Shown here one piece after another: positions 44,645 to 55,570 of a DNA stretch of 64,000 nt (its first letter is position 1; each line of letters opens with the position of its first letter). Source of the stretch: Patiria miniata. Lineage: Eukaryota > Echinodermata > Asteroidea > Valvatida > Asterinidae. The position numbers and the translations under genes are program-made. The DNA lies in contig NW_024037062.1 in assembly GCF_015706575.1 (NCBI RefSeq), positions 8,862,811 to 8,926,810 of the forward strand, written 5' to 3'. The notes beneath the pieces were generated by a model. That model saw only the letters and a list, made by a program, of their open reading frames with translations. It had not been told where the DNA came from and ran no database searches.

Positions 44645-44840
44645 CGTTTGTTTATGGTGTAAATCGAGGACACACACATGCCACATCATCGGTGAATTGA
44701 GGACAGAAACCAAATTGAGGACTCCTCGGTTGGAAAACGTGTACAAAACCAATGAGAGCTGTTGCAAAAAAGTTACGTACAAACAAAGGAAAAGGGAAGC
44801 GGAACAAAAGAAAATCCTCGATTTACACCATAAACAAACG
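44645..44840. repeat. 26-bp perfect inverted repeat
   Basis: CGTTTGTTTATGGTGTAAAT followed by CGAGGA (44645-44670) is exactly inverted at 44815-44840, with a 144-bp loop. Likely a small MITE or foldback, although no flanking target duplication was recognised. Confidence 0.7.
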
Positions 44841-46217
44841 TGCTGGCGTTTGTGAGGTGCTGATATTTTCAGTTTCTTAAAGAGATTGTGGAATGCTCGA
44901 AGACATTTCCGTCATTTTTCGGGTATATGTAGCCTAAGAGGTGTGATGAAATAAAAACGACTATTGTGTCTGTCATGAAATGAGTACAACAGGTACTTTT
45001 GAGAGCTGTTTTTCAGGTCCTGTTTCGACCCGAACGTGCAATTTGTGTAAAAGTCGTCGTTGGGGGCAGCAAACAAAACATAGTAAATCGTGACGTAATA
45101 AACAGGACTCCCGATGCAGCGTAGTATAAACGAGTCCTGCTTTAAAACACAGGAAAATGTTGTATGAGAGGGGGCTAGTTCCCCCCTTGTCCTGATTCCC
45201 CCCCCCCTCCCGCCCCTCCCCCCCCCCCCCCCCCCCCCAGGAATGTTCCACTACCACTGACTCTGTGATGAAACCCTAGCTTGTCAAAGAGATGTCAAAT
45301 TTTGAAATATGTTTTCATGTTGAGTCGCGTGCGAGCGGGATGATTAGGTCCGTGCGCGTCCATCTGCTGTATGAATTTATACCCAAGATTCTCATCATCT
45401 TGGAATGTCTTCAATTACACGGCTCTCCGTGTGTAAGGCTTCCGTTACAATAAACACTCGTCTGTCTACATGTAGATGTCCGTGATGCTACATGTGGACA
45501 AATAATTAGTGAAATGGACACAGCCATTTGTAGCATTTCGGTATGTCAGAACATGTGACTCATGTACAATGTACATGTACTACATAATCATAAAAATATA
45601 CATGCAGAAATTATGACATTTTGAAGTAATACGGGACATGTAGGAACAGAAAACAAAAGAATAACTGTACACATGTAGCGGTAGCTCTTCATTTGATTGT
45701 TAAAGCCTTTTGGATAAATAAATGCCCTTGTATGTTATATATTTATGACTTTGTTGTTTTTCCCAGTCATTTCAAACTACATTGTAAAGCTTGTCACACT
45801 TCAAATGAGGATTTTTGCTTTAATAATGATATGGCACTAACTATTTTTGGAAAGGATCTGTAACATTCCAAATGTATGCACCACAAAAATTTGTGCAAAA
45901 TTTACTGTGAGCTTAACATTATTCACTGTTGAATGGGACATCAAAATTACATTTGTACCAATCTACCAACGTTGAGTCATTTGGTTTTCACAGGGAAGAC
46001 TGGTTCCTGCCCCATTTCAGACATAATAATTTGGAGTCCGGGAACAGTCTACATTCAGGGTGGGTCTGGTTGTTGTTGTTTTTTGCAAAAGCAATTAATA
46101 GGTACTATAAAAAGCCTTTTTCCAGAAGGTTGCAGACACCCAAAATGGAAAGAAAAGATCTTTTGAAAAACACTCTAAAAAGTCAAAGTTTAATTTCTGG
46201 TTTATTTGCACAAGTCA
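44841..46217. other. No gene seen; C-rich tract
   Basis: C tracts at 45183-45238 create a proline- or glycine-rich shadow frame. ACATGTAC steps near 45560. No supported gene. Confidence 0.45.
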
Positions 46218-46625
46218 AATTGTGACATGGTATGTCAAAACCAGGCTGAATTGGGCAGTGCTACGTATGGAGAAATAGCGGCAAAATGACATGGGGGTGA
46301 TTTTCATCGAATTTAAGATTTTTAAAAATTGTGATGCTCCTTACATGTATGCTTACAATGTTCTGTAAAGATTTCAAACGAAGATTTCATTGACAAAGTA
46401 TTTTTAAAAACACGTTTAGATACTGCATGCCATTTCACAAATTAGTGTGACGTTTCGCACCTAGTCAGATGTCAACATTTAATAACTTCACTTTGGAATA
46501 TCCAATTTCAAAAAACAAAGTAGCATTTAAAAGAGCAAGGTCTGCAGCAATATTGCAATTATAACTCAAAATTGACTTCTTGCCCAAATACGCCTGATTT
46601 TGACATACTGTACCATGTCACAATT
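46218..46625. mobile_element. Probable MITE with AATTGTGACATGGTA termini
   Basis: Left arm AATTGTGACATGGTATGTCA then AAACCAGGC (46218-46245); right arm is the inverse with a 3-base insertion (46592-46625: GCCTGATTTTGACATACTG, TACCATGTCACAATT). About 408 bp, no coding frame, target duplication not clear. Confidence 0.6.
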
Positions 46626-47456
46626 TTGTTGTAATGTAAAAAATAAACTGTTAAAAAGCACAGACGGTACATCTTAAAGCCTTTTCTTCTTTGCCTATAT
46701 CCCATTAAGTACACATACTTGTCAACAATTATTAATTCCAGCTTGGAATTGAGGCAACCATTTCCCAGGCTGATCATCACAGCATGTGCTGCCCCCTTGG
46801 GTTCCTTCTATCTCTAGTTTTGTTTTTCTTCTTCTTTTTTTGGTTCTTCTTCCCCAAAAGTAATCCCTCATAATGATGATTGAATGGCATTGGAGCATAA
46901 AATTACAAGAAGCTTACATGTGATGTGAATCCTGTCACATGTGTTGCTGTTGTGTTGTTATCAAGATATTTTTTAGGGCGGGAGAAATTTAGACACTTCC
47001 GTTCAAGTTTGTTTTATAGATGCTCAAGGCAATACAATATTGCTTTTCATGTGTTTTTTTTAAACTGCACGAATCCTAAGTGATGTGAATCAGAGCACAA
47101 GTTGTAGTGCTGAGTATTATTATTAAATATGAATACTGGTAATGAACCGGAAACGCACCAACCGATTTAATGAGAAAAGCTTGCACAAAGTGAAGCTGGT
47201 ACCACCAAATACCCTGTGAAATTATTTCACCAGAAAGGGTTTTGATCGAAAGAAATTGATCATTGAAAGTGGTTTTTAAAAAAAGTATGCCCACAAGCCA
47301 ATTTTACGTGCGTTAGCAAGGTGACCAGACCAAATTTTGTGTGTGCATATTTTGTTTTCTCAAAAATGTAAAATAGCCGGTTACTCTAAGTTCTGTAACC
47401 CTTCAACAGGTCAGTTGTTATACATGTACCGGTACCCGGTACACCCTACACTTTAA
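46626..47456. other. No gene seen; degraded TPM fragment at about 47085-47290
   Basis: The fragment contains AATACCCTGTGAAATTATTTCACC. Otherwise nothing supportable. Confidence 0.4.
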
Positions 47457-47656
47457 AGGTAATATTTTGCAAACACCCAAAAAAAAAAAAAATTACAAAA
47501 TTATTATGAAATTCATGTATCTTCTTTACTGTAAGTGAATAATAGTCTCAAGCATCCTGTAAATCATGGCACCTGGTGTGCTGTCATTTTTAAGAAAAGA
47601 GGGACTTTTGTGTCAATTTCCAACGATGGTTGGATGACCATCGTTGGAAAAAACTG
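47457..47656 (-). mobile_element. TPM MITE, GGTCGG class, half copy
   Basis: Starts AGGTAATATTTTGCAAACAC after TTAA (47453-47456), runs through TCATGGCACCTGGTGTGCTG and the palindrome at 47617-47650 (arm TTTCCAACGATGG and inverse), then stops where the neighbouring element begins. The CGATGG/CCATCG pair differs from CGCTGG/CCAGCG in the copy at 23326 by a matched change. Confidence 0.75.
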
Positions 47657-47963
47657 ACTTTTCAAGTTTACGGTCGACAAAACATATATGGCCCATTTGA
47701 ATGAGTGCCAGTAGACAATTTGAGCTAATTTGTTTAATAGATTGGGGCATAGCGTTCTGCCGCCTTACCAAAAATCACCATATTGATAAAAAGAAAAGAA
47801 ATGGGCAAACAGATACTTGAATCATACGCTCACGAAACTACTGACCGGAAAAACGAACAATTTCAAATGTCCCGCGCTGCGAATTTGTGGACCATCTCCC
47901 ACAATGCACTGGGAAAAAAGGAACTCTCCGTGGCAAACTCTTGGTGGCGCACTGAATTGTGAA
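47657..47963 (-). mobile_element. CACCAAGAGTTTGCCA-family MITE, copy 1 (one end lost)
   Basis: Inverse of the element at 52908-53263. Shares AGATTGGGGCATAGCGTTCT, GCCGCCTTACCAAAAA, ACCATCTCCCACAATGCACT and the terminus GGCAAACTCTTGGTGGCGCA. Its left terminus is missing at the junction with the TPM half copy, so the junction is either a deletion or a chimera. Confidence 0.7.
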
Positions 47964-49436
47964 TCACCCGAATTGAAATAACACCTTTCCTCTCCCTCTC
48001 CCTCTCCCCACCCCCTCCCCCACCCCCAGTGTAAAAATCTGAATTGTCAACAATGCTGCCCTGCCCATGAAATAATATCTTTTTCCATTAAGCCGCCAGG
48101 GACCCTTTCTCATCCTTAAACCTTCTCTCTGTGATAAAAAAAAATCTCATAGTGACACAGTAACATAACCCTTGTCACAAACCCTGACGGTTGAACAACA
48201 TGTGCGATACAGATATTTACAGACACACATGAAAGGGATTACATTACTGGCTGGGTTTTCTGCCCAAGAGTCAGTTACCGACTTACCGATACCTTATTTG
48301 GTAGCATGAAAATGTTTCCGCAGAGGGATTTAGGACTTTTCCGAGGCACGATGAAATTCACATCATTTCAAGACTTCCGAGTCATTCATTGTCAAGTACC
48401 CTGGGGATTTTTGTTTCTAACTTAAAGTTATCTTTTGGCCTAAAAAATCAGTGTTGTGTTTCCGGTAACATTGCCAATAAAAAGAAGGTTCGGTAGGTAG
48501 GTTTTTTTTTAACATACATTGTACAATGTACATGTACGGATAACTGGACAAATATGTACATTGTACATGAAGACATACCAGTACATGTACATTTAACGGT
48601 ACTAGTACATATACGTGTACAGGTACAAATGTACTTGTAAAGAGGCAATAGTAATTTATTGCATATTTACAAGTAAATCAGACTTTTGGGGCTCGTAAAA
48701 CACATGAATGAAATTTTTCTTAAATCACCCATAAAATTAATAATGTAAAAAAAAAATTTTTTAAAGCAACTGCCAACCTTATACACGTATATTATGTACA
48801 CTCACAAATTTTGGGTTAGTCCGGTTACCAGAAACACAGCAATTTTAATTTTTTTTTATAATTATTATTTATTATAAATTAATTTATTAAGGCCTATATG
48901 TTGGCTTATAAATAAGCTGAATGTTTCAAAAATTATCACTGAACACTCCTGACTGTATTAGAAAACATGAGTTTGGAATTATTGAACGAACAATTTCACG
49001 ATGCAGTTCAATTAATAAATAAAGGCGCGCAATTGAATTTGCCGACGAAGTTCTCTTCATTCACGGTAAGCTCTTTCTGAGCGCTGGCAAACATGCTAAT
49101 TGAATAGCGAACCACTTCACGTCCCCAAAACGCTCAAATAAGATCCTTGTAAATCTCATCTATCCAATGGACGACCTTTCAAGCTAGACAATAAATGAGA
49201 TTATCGGGCATATTTGCCGTCCTCCTGATACTCGGCTTTTGTTATTAGCTTTGTAATTAAGACGTCTCTGGAGAAATTAAAATGAATCTTGCTACCTCTG
49301 TGTCGACAAAAGAAGGCTAAATTGAAGTGCATTGCGTCTGTTGGGAGGTAGACTACACTGCTAGACAATAAACACAGTTGTTTGTCAAACTTGGCGAATT
49401 GCTGATAAACACAAGGAACTTTGTAATTCTTTTTAA
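47964..49436. other. No gene seen; ACATGTAC microsatellite
   Basis: Microsatellite steps at 48515-48630 (ACATTGTACAATGTACATG). CT-rich tract at 47990-48030. No gene supported. Confidence 0.45.
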
Positions 49437-50012
49437 AGGTACCCTGGTACAGTAATGTACAACATTCACAAGGATTAAAAAATGAAATTACCAAATTATT
49501 ATGAAATGCCTTACTGGACTGTAAGTGAATGATAGTCTCAAGCATCCTGTGAAATTGTTGCACCTGGAATGCTGTCATTTTCAAGAAAAGTGAAGTTTTG
49601 TATCAAAATAATTTTTTTTCCAATGATGGTTGGCCGGCCATCGTTGGAAAAAAAACTGGCTTTATTATTTCAAATACTGCTCCTAATTGACCAAATTTAG
49701 TTACATGTAGTCCACATTTTGTTTGCAATCAGTTGCATATCTGTGAATGGGCGCAAGCTGGCTAGTCTGGTTCCCTGGCCAGACAATTCCCTGATGTCAT
49801 TAAATTATTCTGTTTCATCTGAAGCGTCGGGTCAAAGAACCAGACAACAAGAACAGTGTTTTTTTTTTCTTATTATTTTGGGGTTTTTTCTGGCATCCTT
49901 GAACACAAAACTTAAACAGCGCAGTGGATCAATATTTGCTATAAAATACTAAGTCCCACATCCGTCCACTTCAAAAAATTACAGCAAAAGCAAATGCTGA
50001 ATAAAATTACCT
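49437..50012 (-). mobile_element. TPM MITE, GGTCGG class, copy with wobble mismatches
   Basis: 576 bp flanked by TTAA (49433-49436, 50013-50016). The palindrome at 49617-49650 pairs except at three positions, all of which are G:T oppositions (for example TGATGGTTGG against CCGGCCATCG). Shares TGTTGCACCTGGAATGCTGT and GCAAAAGCAAATGCTG. Confidence 0.85.
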
Positions 50013-50376
50013 TTAATTTCAAATTTGCCAGCAACTATTTAAAAGTGAAAGAAAAGTATGACAAAAACATGAAAATTCCATGCTGCATGAGACTTTCTAA
50101 AGTGATTTTTTTTTTTTTTTTAAATACATGTAGTATCCACGCAATGCACAGAAAGTGAAACACAAGGAAATAAGCCGGATTTATTTTTAGAGACATATTT
50201 GGTATTTTGGAAATGACATGCACTTAGCCAAATTATCAGCGTGGCTGTTGTTAATCAAGTTTGCTTGAGAGTGAAACGGCAGTAAATGACATGCACAAAA
50301 CCCTCATCGATCTTTATACCGATGGTAGCAGGTTGCATTATTGATTAGTAATGGCAGTCAATTGGCTGGAGCTTAA

Positions 50377-50901
50377 AGGGGCACTTTCAAGAGAATGCAC
50401 ACATTTGGCACAAAAACCTTTTACCACTCAACAATTATTAGTTTGAAAGATCACTGAAAAGTAGAATATGAACGTTTGAAACACAACTGTACAATGTACC
50501 TTGAAAAATTGCTGTTTGCGTGTAATTACTTAGCAAAGGAGTTTTGGTGTACCGTACAAACAAAAACATCAGCAATGCGATGTCACGCATGGCACTGAAC
50601 CGACTAATAATAGCAACCGCGCATGCGTGTGCGCCGTGTCAACGCTTGCGCGCACCCATTCACAAATTCGCCCAATTACAAACCATCTACTAACAGAAAT
50701 TTTCAAAAATGCGTCAATTGACTCATCTTTGGAAATGACAGGTTTTTATTGTCTTCTTCAAAATGACATCATGCCAGAAGGAATAATTTCACAGGGAGTT
50801 TAGTGCCATTACTTTCTTTAAACCAAGTAAGTTTTTTTACAATAATTTGGTCGGTTACTTTTGGATAGCTGCAAATGATCATCTCTGCTCTACTCTGCCT
50901 T
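50377..50901. mobile_element. TPM MITE, GTCAATTGAC/ATGCGTC class
   Basis: 525 bp flanked by TTAA (50373-50376, 50902-50905). Palindrome 50701-50735 with core ATGCGTCAATTGACTCAT and outer TCTTTGGAAA. Shares AACGCTTGCGCGCACCCATT with the copy at 54302, and the module AATGACATCATGCCAGAAGG, AATAATTTCACAGGG. Confidence 0.8.
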
Positions 50902-51237
50902 TAATTTTGGCCCTCTCCTGACGAAGTGTTCCTCTTCTAAGACATGATCAGGCTTCGAACAAACAACTTGACTCGCTGCAATATAAGCTCCCTTTCACGT
51001 CAAAAAGTCAGGCCTAACTGTCACAGGCTAATCAATAATCTCGCATACAAACATCTTACGCAACTGAGGACATATCCGAAGAGGTTATTCAAGACTTTCT
51101 CGCTACTCGACATTTGGTCAATAAATGGGCGGTTCAGGAGTCACTGACATTTTGACAGTCAAGGAAGTAAACTGCACAATAAGATCGTGCAGTACCACGG
51201 CTGGTTCTTTCAATTCTTTACACTCAAATTCAAGAGT

Positions 51238-51668
51238 AATTGTGAGCTGTTCTGTCAAAATCAGATTTTTCTGGGCATAAGGTCGGAAATGAGATTTCTG
51301 CTTATATTGTTGAAATATGTACATTTTCCTTTTATTTGGTGGTTTAATTTTTGAAACCTGTAATTCCTGGGCAAAGTTATGCTATTTTGAAGTTCATTGT
51401 GTCGAAAACTAAAAACGGAGAAAATGGCCATGAACGACACAAAACAGACATTTCTTTAACTGATATACCTCTACAAATCATCAAAAATACTATATTAGGA
51501 GTTCAAATTAGGGTTTCAAACTTTTATAGTATCTTTAAGACATGTTCAGGATTACAAATATGTAAAAATTAGAAAATCGAAAAAATCACCCCCACAGTGT
51601 TTTTTGGCCCTATCTCAATTTCAACCTCTGCCCAGAAGCGTCTGCTTTTGACAGAACAGGTCACAATT
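51238..51668. mobile_element. Probable MITE with AATTGTGACCTGTTCTGTC termini
   Basis: Left arm AATTGTGAGCTGTTCTGTCA and continuing AAATCAGA, TTCTGGGCA; right arm (about 51610-51668) is the inverse with AATTGTGACCTGTTCTGTCA. Roughly 60 bp per arm, about three quarters identical. About 430 bp in total, no coding frame. Target duplication not resolved. Confidence 0.6.
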
Positions 51669-51782
51669 GTCGCTTTAACAGAAAATGGAAAAAGAATTTT
51701 GATCCAGATTTTGTCTTACCGGGGTGGGACACAATTAATAGAGACAGGATTTTATAACGAAACCGATTATGACTAGTAATTT

Positions 51783-52430
51783 AAAGGCATGTAGGATCAC
51801 TAGCTTTTGTCATGCATTTTGTTCGTTTCCAAAACTAACAAAACCACTCACAATCCAAAGAAGGATGTTCAAAACCTAACCTGTTGAAGTTTCAGTGGAT
51901 ATACTTTTCGAGAAAACAATGAAAACCATTCACAAACTTTTGATCACGAAACACAATTTCTTCTACAATGTAGGACTCTTTATTTCCAAAGATCAGTCAA
52001 TTGACTAATTGTTGGAAACCATGTACATTTACATCTCTTGATTTCTTCAAAATGACAGCAAGCCAGACGGAATAATTTCACTGCAGGGTGTGAAGTACAA
52101 TGTACCAGTATGATCTTTAATCCCAATAAGCTTTTTGATAATTTGGCGGGTTACTTTCGGGATAAATGCAAATGGGCAATTCCATGATTACTCACGTTAC
52201 ATTTTCGTAACGTGAGTAACCGATTTTTTTGTGCGTCTTGTTTATCATACATAACACATTTTTCTGGATGTCATCTTTGGTGCTTAGGTAGGTCTAGGTC
52301 TACTCTATCTACCATGGGGATAACAGTTATTAAACTTTTTCAGTAAGGTTATTACAGCCCAAGGAAACTCAAAAGTACATCAAAAATGTAACGTGAGTAA
52401 CCGTGGAATTGCCCAAATGATCCTATAGAC
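51783..52430. mobile_element. TPM MITE, TCAGTCAATTGACTGA class, copy 3, interrupted
   Basis: Starts AAGGCATGTAGGATCACTAG beside TTAA. Palindrome at 51983-52018 (core with one mismatch). Right terminus split by the element at 52174-52414 inserted within GCAAATGATCC; the last bases of the right end are lost at about 52430. Confidence 0.82.
52174..52414. mobile_element. GGGCAATTCC MITE nested in a TPM terminus
   Basis: 241-bp insertion with ends GGGCAATTCCATGATTACTC and the inverse of GGGCAATTCCACGGTTACTC. Flanked by AAAT (52170-52173, 52415-52418), or CAAAT if one base is shared. The empty site GCAAATGATCC is intact in the copies at 11396 and 14563. The arms contain ACTCACGTTACATTTT, repeated as TTTCGTAACGTGAGTAACCG just inside, giving a subterminal hairpin. 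Superfamily not assigned. Confidence 0.85.
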
Positions 52431-52907
52431 AAATCTGGCGGCAGCCATTTTCTGCGGTGGTGCAAGGCTCGCGCGAGTCGCACACCAAGCCCTTTCAACC
52501 AATAGGAATAGCAAAGTGCGCGTGCGCCTTGTCTTTAAGAACGCGTGCAGCATGCGTGTGAGCATGACACCATACACAGTAAAAGCTTCTAATTCCGGTC
52601 GGCAGATTCCACTACAGATCTTTAAGAATGTGGCTACACAATCTGACAGCAATCCAACGCAAAACAAGAAGCGATATTTTTTTCAACAAAATGTCTTCAG
52701 GCAATTACCAATTCCATTCAAATTCCTTCTACTCTTACTCACCAAGGCAGTCGATGACGAGATCAGATCCTGGCGTGGTGAACGGTCCAAGCAACCAGAT
52801 TTAGGAATGATTCAACACAGGAAATACCAACTGAAGTCGGCCCTACACAGAGGAGAATAAGAAAAGGGATCTTTAAACAATTCACAATGCAGTTTCATGG
52901 CATTTCA
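52431..52907. other. No gene seen
   Basis: A 114-codon frame at 52516-52860 and its opposite-strand partner lack domains. Confidence 0.4.
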
Positions 52908-53263
52908 CAATGCAATTTGCCACCAAGAGTTTTCCAGGGAGAGTTCATTTTTGGGAGATTGTGGGAGATGGTCTCGACAAATTTGCAGTGCAAGACATTT
53001 GAAATTGTTAGTTTGTCTGTTCAGTAGTTTCGTAAGAAACTACTGTATGATTCGAGGACCTGTTTGCCATTTTTTCTTTTCTTTTTATCAATATGGTGTT
53101 TTTTTGTAAGGCGGCAGAACGCTATGCCCCAATCTATTACAATATATACTAGCTCAAGTTGTCTACTGAAACTCATTCAAATGGGCCATGTTTTGTTGAC
53201 TGTAAACTTGAAAAATGGACTCTCCATGGCAAACTCTTGGTGGCGCACTGCATTGTGAATCGC
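52908..53263 (+). mobile_element. CACCAAGAGTTTGCCA-family MITE, copy 2 (complete)
   Basis: About 356 bp with inverted ends TGCAATTTGCCACCAAGAGT / ACTCTTGGTGGCGCACTGCA, continuing TTTCCAGGGAGAGTTCATTT / AAATGGACTCTCCATGG. Interior as in copy 1 (47657-47963). No coding frame of substance; both flanks contain TTTCACAATGC-type sequence. Confidence 0.72.
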
Positions 53264-53367
53264 CCAAATTCTCAGTGAAAAACATATAATTGTGCTGGTC
53301 TTTTTGTTCCTGACTGACTCGACTGTCAGTCACTTGTGACTTAGCCTGGTTGTTGGCTGGGGAAGAC

Positions 53368-53520
53368 AGCCGGGCAGTGCTATTGTATAGGATAACCAAT
53401 AATAGGCTAAATCCGGCCCATTATGCAGACCAGATGCATGAAAAGACTTCCAGTGAATAGCCATTCTGAATCAATTGGATAGAATTGTGTGTACACTGGG
53501 ACCAGCTCTAGGCTTGACCT
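53368..53520 (+). repeat. Dispersed repeat GGGCAGTGCTNTTGTATAGGAT, copy 1
   Basis: Shares CAGACCAGATGCATGAAAAG, ACTTCCAGTGAATAGCCATT, CTGAATCAATTG and GGGACCAGCT with 60180-60335 in intron 2 of the CISD gene. No termini identified. Confidence 0.65.
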
Positions 53521-54301
53521 TCGTTAAAGTCACTCCGGTAAGATTGGTATCAAATTGCAAATTTGGCGGAAAGTAAACAATCGTAAAATTCGTGATTCAG
53601 ATATGACAACCGAAAATTAAGTGCCGTCCAACAAAATAATCTTGAATCAATGTCCATTAAAAACTCTTGAAGGTCGGCGATAAGCTTCTCCGTGGATCAA
53701 AGTTTGCTGACCTGAAGACGCCTACGCACTCCAGGGTCTATGCAGACACTGGGAAGTTGGCTCTTGGTTACCCAGCAAATATTGACTTTCATATCGACTG
53801 AAAATTAATAATATCAAAGTTCGACCACATCCTCTCGCGAGGCCAAATTGGCAACCAATGCTTCCTGACTGATCGAGTAATTGAAGTAAAGCTCTCAATG
53901 TGAAGAAACCACAAACAAAGACGAACCAAAAGTTTTGACGTTGCAAAAATAAAACTGCGAGAAAAAATCGACGTGGGAATCTTCTGCCTAAAAACAGAAA
54001 TTCAGCAACTGAAGATGATTTGAAATTGGTCTGAAAATTAGAAACCGATCCGGGCACGCTAATAATTCTATTACGGAGGCCCCCGCTAATGGCGAAAGCA
54101 TTGTTTAAGCTACACTGTATTGTTTGGATAATCTGTCACGGAGCAGTTGCTTTGTACAATAGTGTGCACAATGGTTTCTCCATTGAAGGGGGCCTCGTTC
54201 GTGTACGAGTGATCGCGTGTTCGGATTTGTATGTACAGTATGACCATTATTTTGAATGTACAACAAATGTACATGTACACTGTGTATGCCTTTCACTTTA
54301 A
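53521..54301. other. No gene seen
   Basis: A minus frame at 53722-54057 lacks a domain. Nothing supportable. Confidence 0.4.
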
Positions 54302-54853
54302 AGGTACATGTGGAGTACTGGTAGATCATTTCTCGTTTGTGCATTTTTTTCGTTGGAAGCAATAAAAGTTCTGAAATCTAAAGATGGGTGCTACACAACT
54401 AACCTGATGAACTTTTACCTCTGTGAATGCTGTATGTTCTGAGAAAGACAATATTCTAGGATCTCGATTTCAATTCAAACATTGCCGAGTCATGTTTAGA
54501 ATTGCACATGAAATCAGCGTCCGGGACATGTTCTATGTACATGTACGCGATGTCACAAACTGAACCTACAAATTATAGCAACCCCGCGCACGTGTGCGCA
54601 TCGTGTCAACACTTGCGTGCATCCATTCACAGCTTCGCTGAATTAAACACGAACTACTAACGGAAATTTCCGAAAATGTGTCTTTAGACACATCTTTGGA
54701 AATGACCTTTTTTATTGTTTTCTTTAAAATGACAGCATGCCCGAAAGAATCATTTCACAGGGAGTTTAGTGCCATAACTATCTTTAAACCAAGTATGCTT
54801 TTCAACAATAATTAGGTGAGCTTCAAATGATATACATTTTTTGTACTCTACCT
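54302..54853. mobile_element. TPM MITE, ATGTGTCTTTAGACACAT class
   Basis: 552 bp flanked by TTAA (54298-54301, 54854-54857). Palindrome at 54667-54702 with core ATGTGTCTTTAGACACAT and outer TTTCCGAA/TCTTTGGAAA. Opposite orientation to the copies at 28950 and 37569, with which it shares the GCGCATCGTGTCAACACTTG-type and GATCTCGATTTC blocks. Confidence 0.85.
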
Positions 54854-54857
54854 TTAA

Positions 54858-55363
54858 CTAAATGTACATGTATGTGTGTGTACTTTAAAGATGCACTCCC
54901 TACCCTAATTCATATGTAACAAGATAATGTAGAAAAACAGAAATGGATATTGCAACAGACTGTGTGTGATACTGTTTTTCTTTGTTGTCAACACCCAATC
55001 GAAACTTCACGAGGATATAACTTAGAACAATAGACCAATTGCGACATCTCTGCTGAAATGTCTTTAACAGATCTGGAGGAAATCGAAAGCAACATGACGG
55101 TCTCTTTTTCTGCCCAAGTTAAACAGGATACACAGATGTCTTCCCAATGTTTGCCAGCCAGCCAGCTAGGGATTTTTTTTCCCCACATTTCCAGGCCGGA
55201 AAAGGCCCTGGAATGACCTAGTTTCCAGATAGCTTAAGTCAGGAAATGTGTGCAGCTCTGTTGCATTTTTGGTGCCTTGGGTCTTTGAGCATGTTTCCCA
55301 GCCAAGTATCACACATTTAAAACATAAAAGACAGTGGATATGCAGCCAGCGCCAAGCTACATG
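54858..55363. other. No gene seen
   Basis: No supported gene or repeat recognised. Confidence 0.4.
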
Positions 55364-55570
55364 GACCCAGTAAAGAGAAGACAATGTGAACAAATGGCAA
55401 TTTTACTTTTAGATGTGGGAGGAAAACCCCAGAAGATTATTCTGAGAAAACCCACGGAATCAGGTAGGGACTGAAAACCCAATCCACATATTGGCCCATG
55501 CAGCAATCGAACCCGGAGCACAGCAGTGGAAGGCGAGGAAAGTACTGCTAGTTGCTACGCTAACCTGACT
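55364..55570 (-). mobile_element. tRNA-derived SINE, copy 3
   Basis: Minus-strand copy sharing AGTAAAGAGAAGACAATGTG, GGGAGGAAAACCCCAGAAGA, AACCCACGGAATCAGGTAGG and GGAAGGCGAGGAAAGTACTG with copy 2. B box is degraded (GGGTTCGATTGCT on the minus strand). No coding content. Confidence 0.82.
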
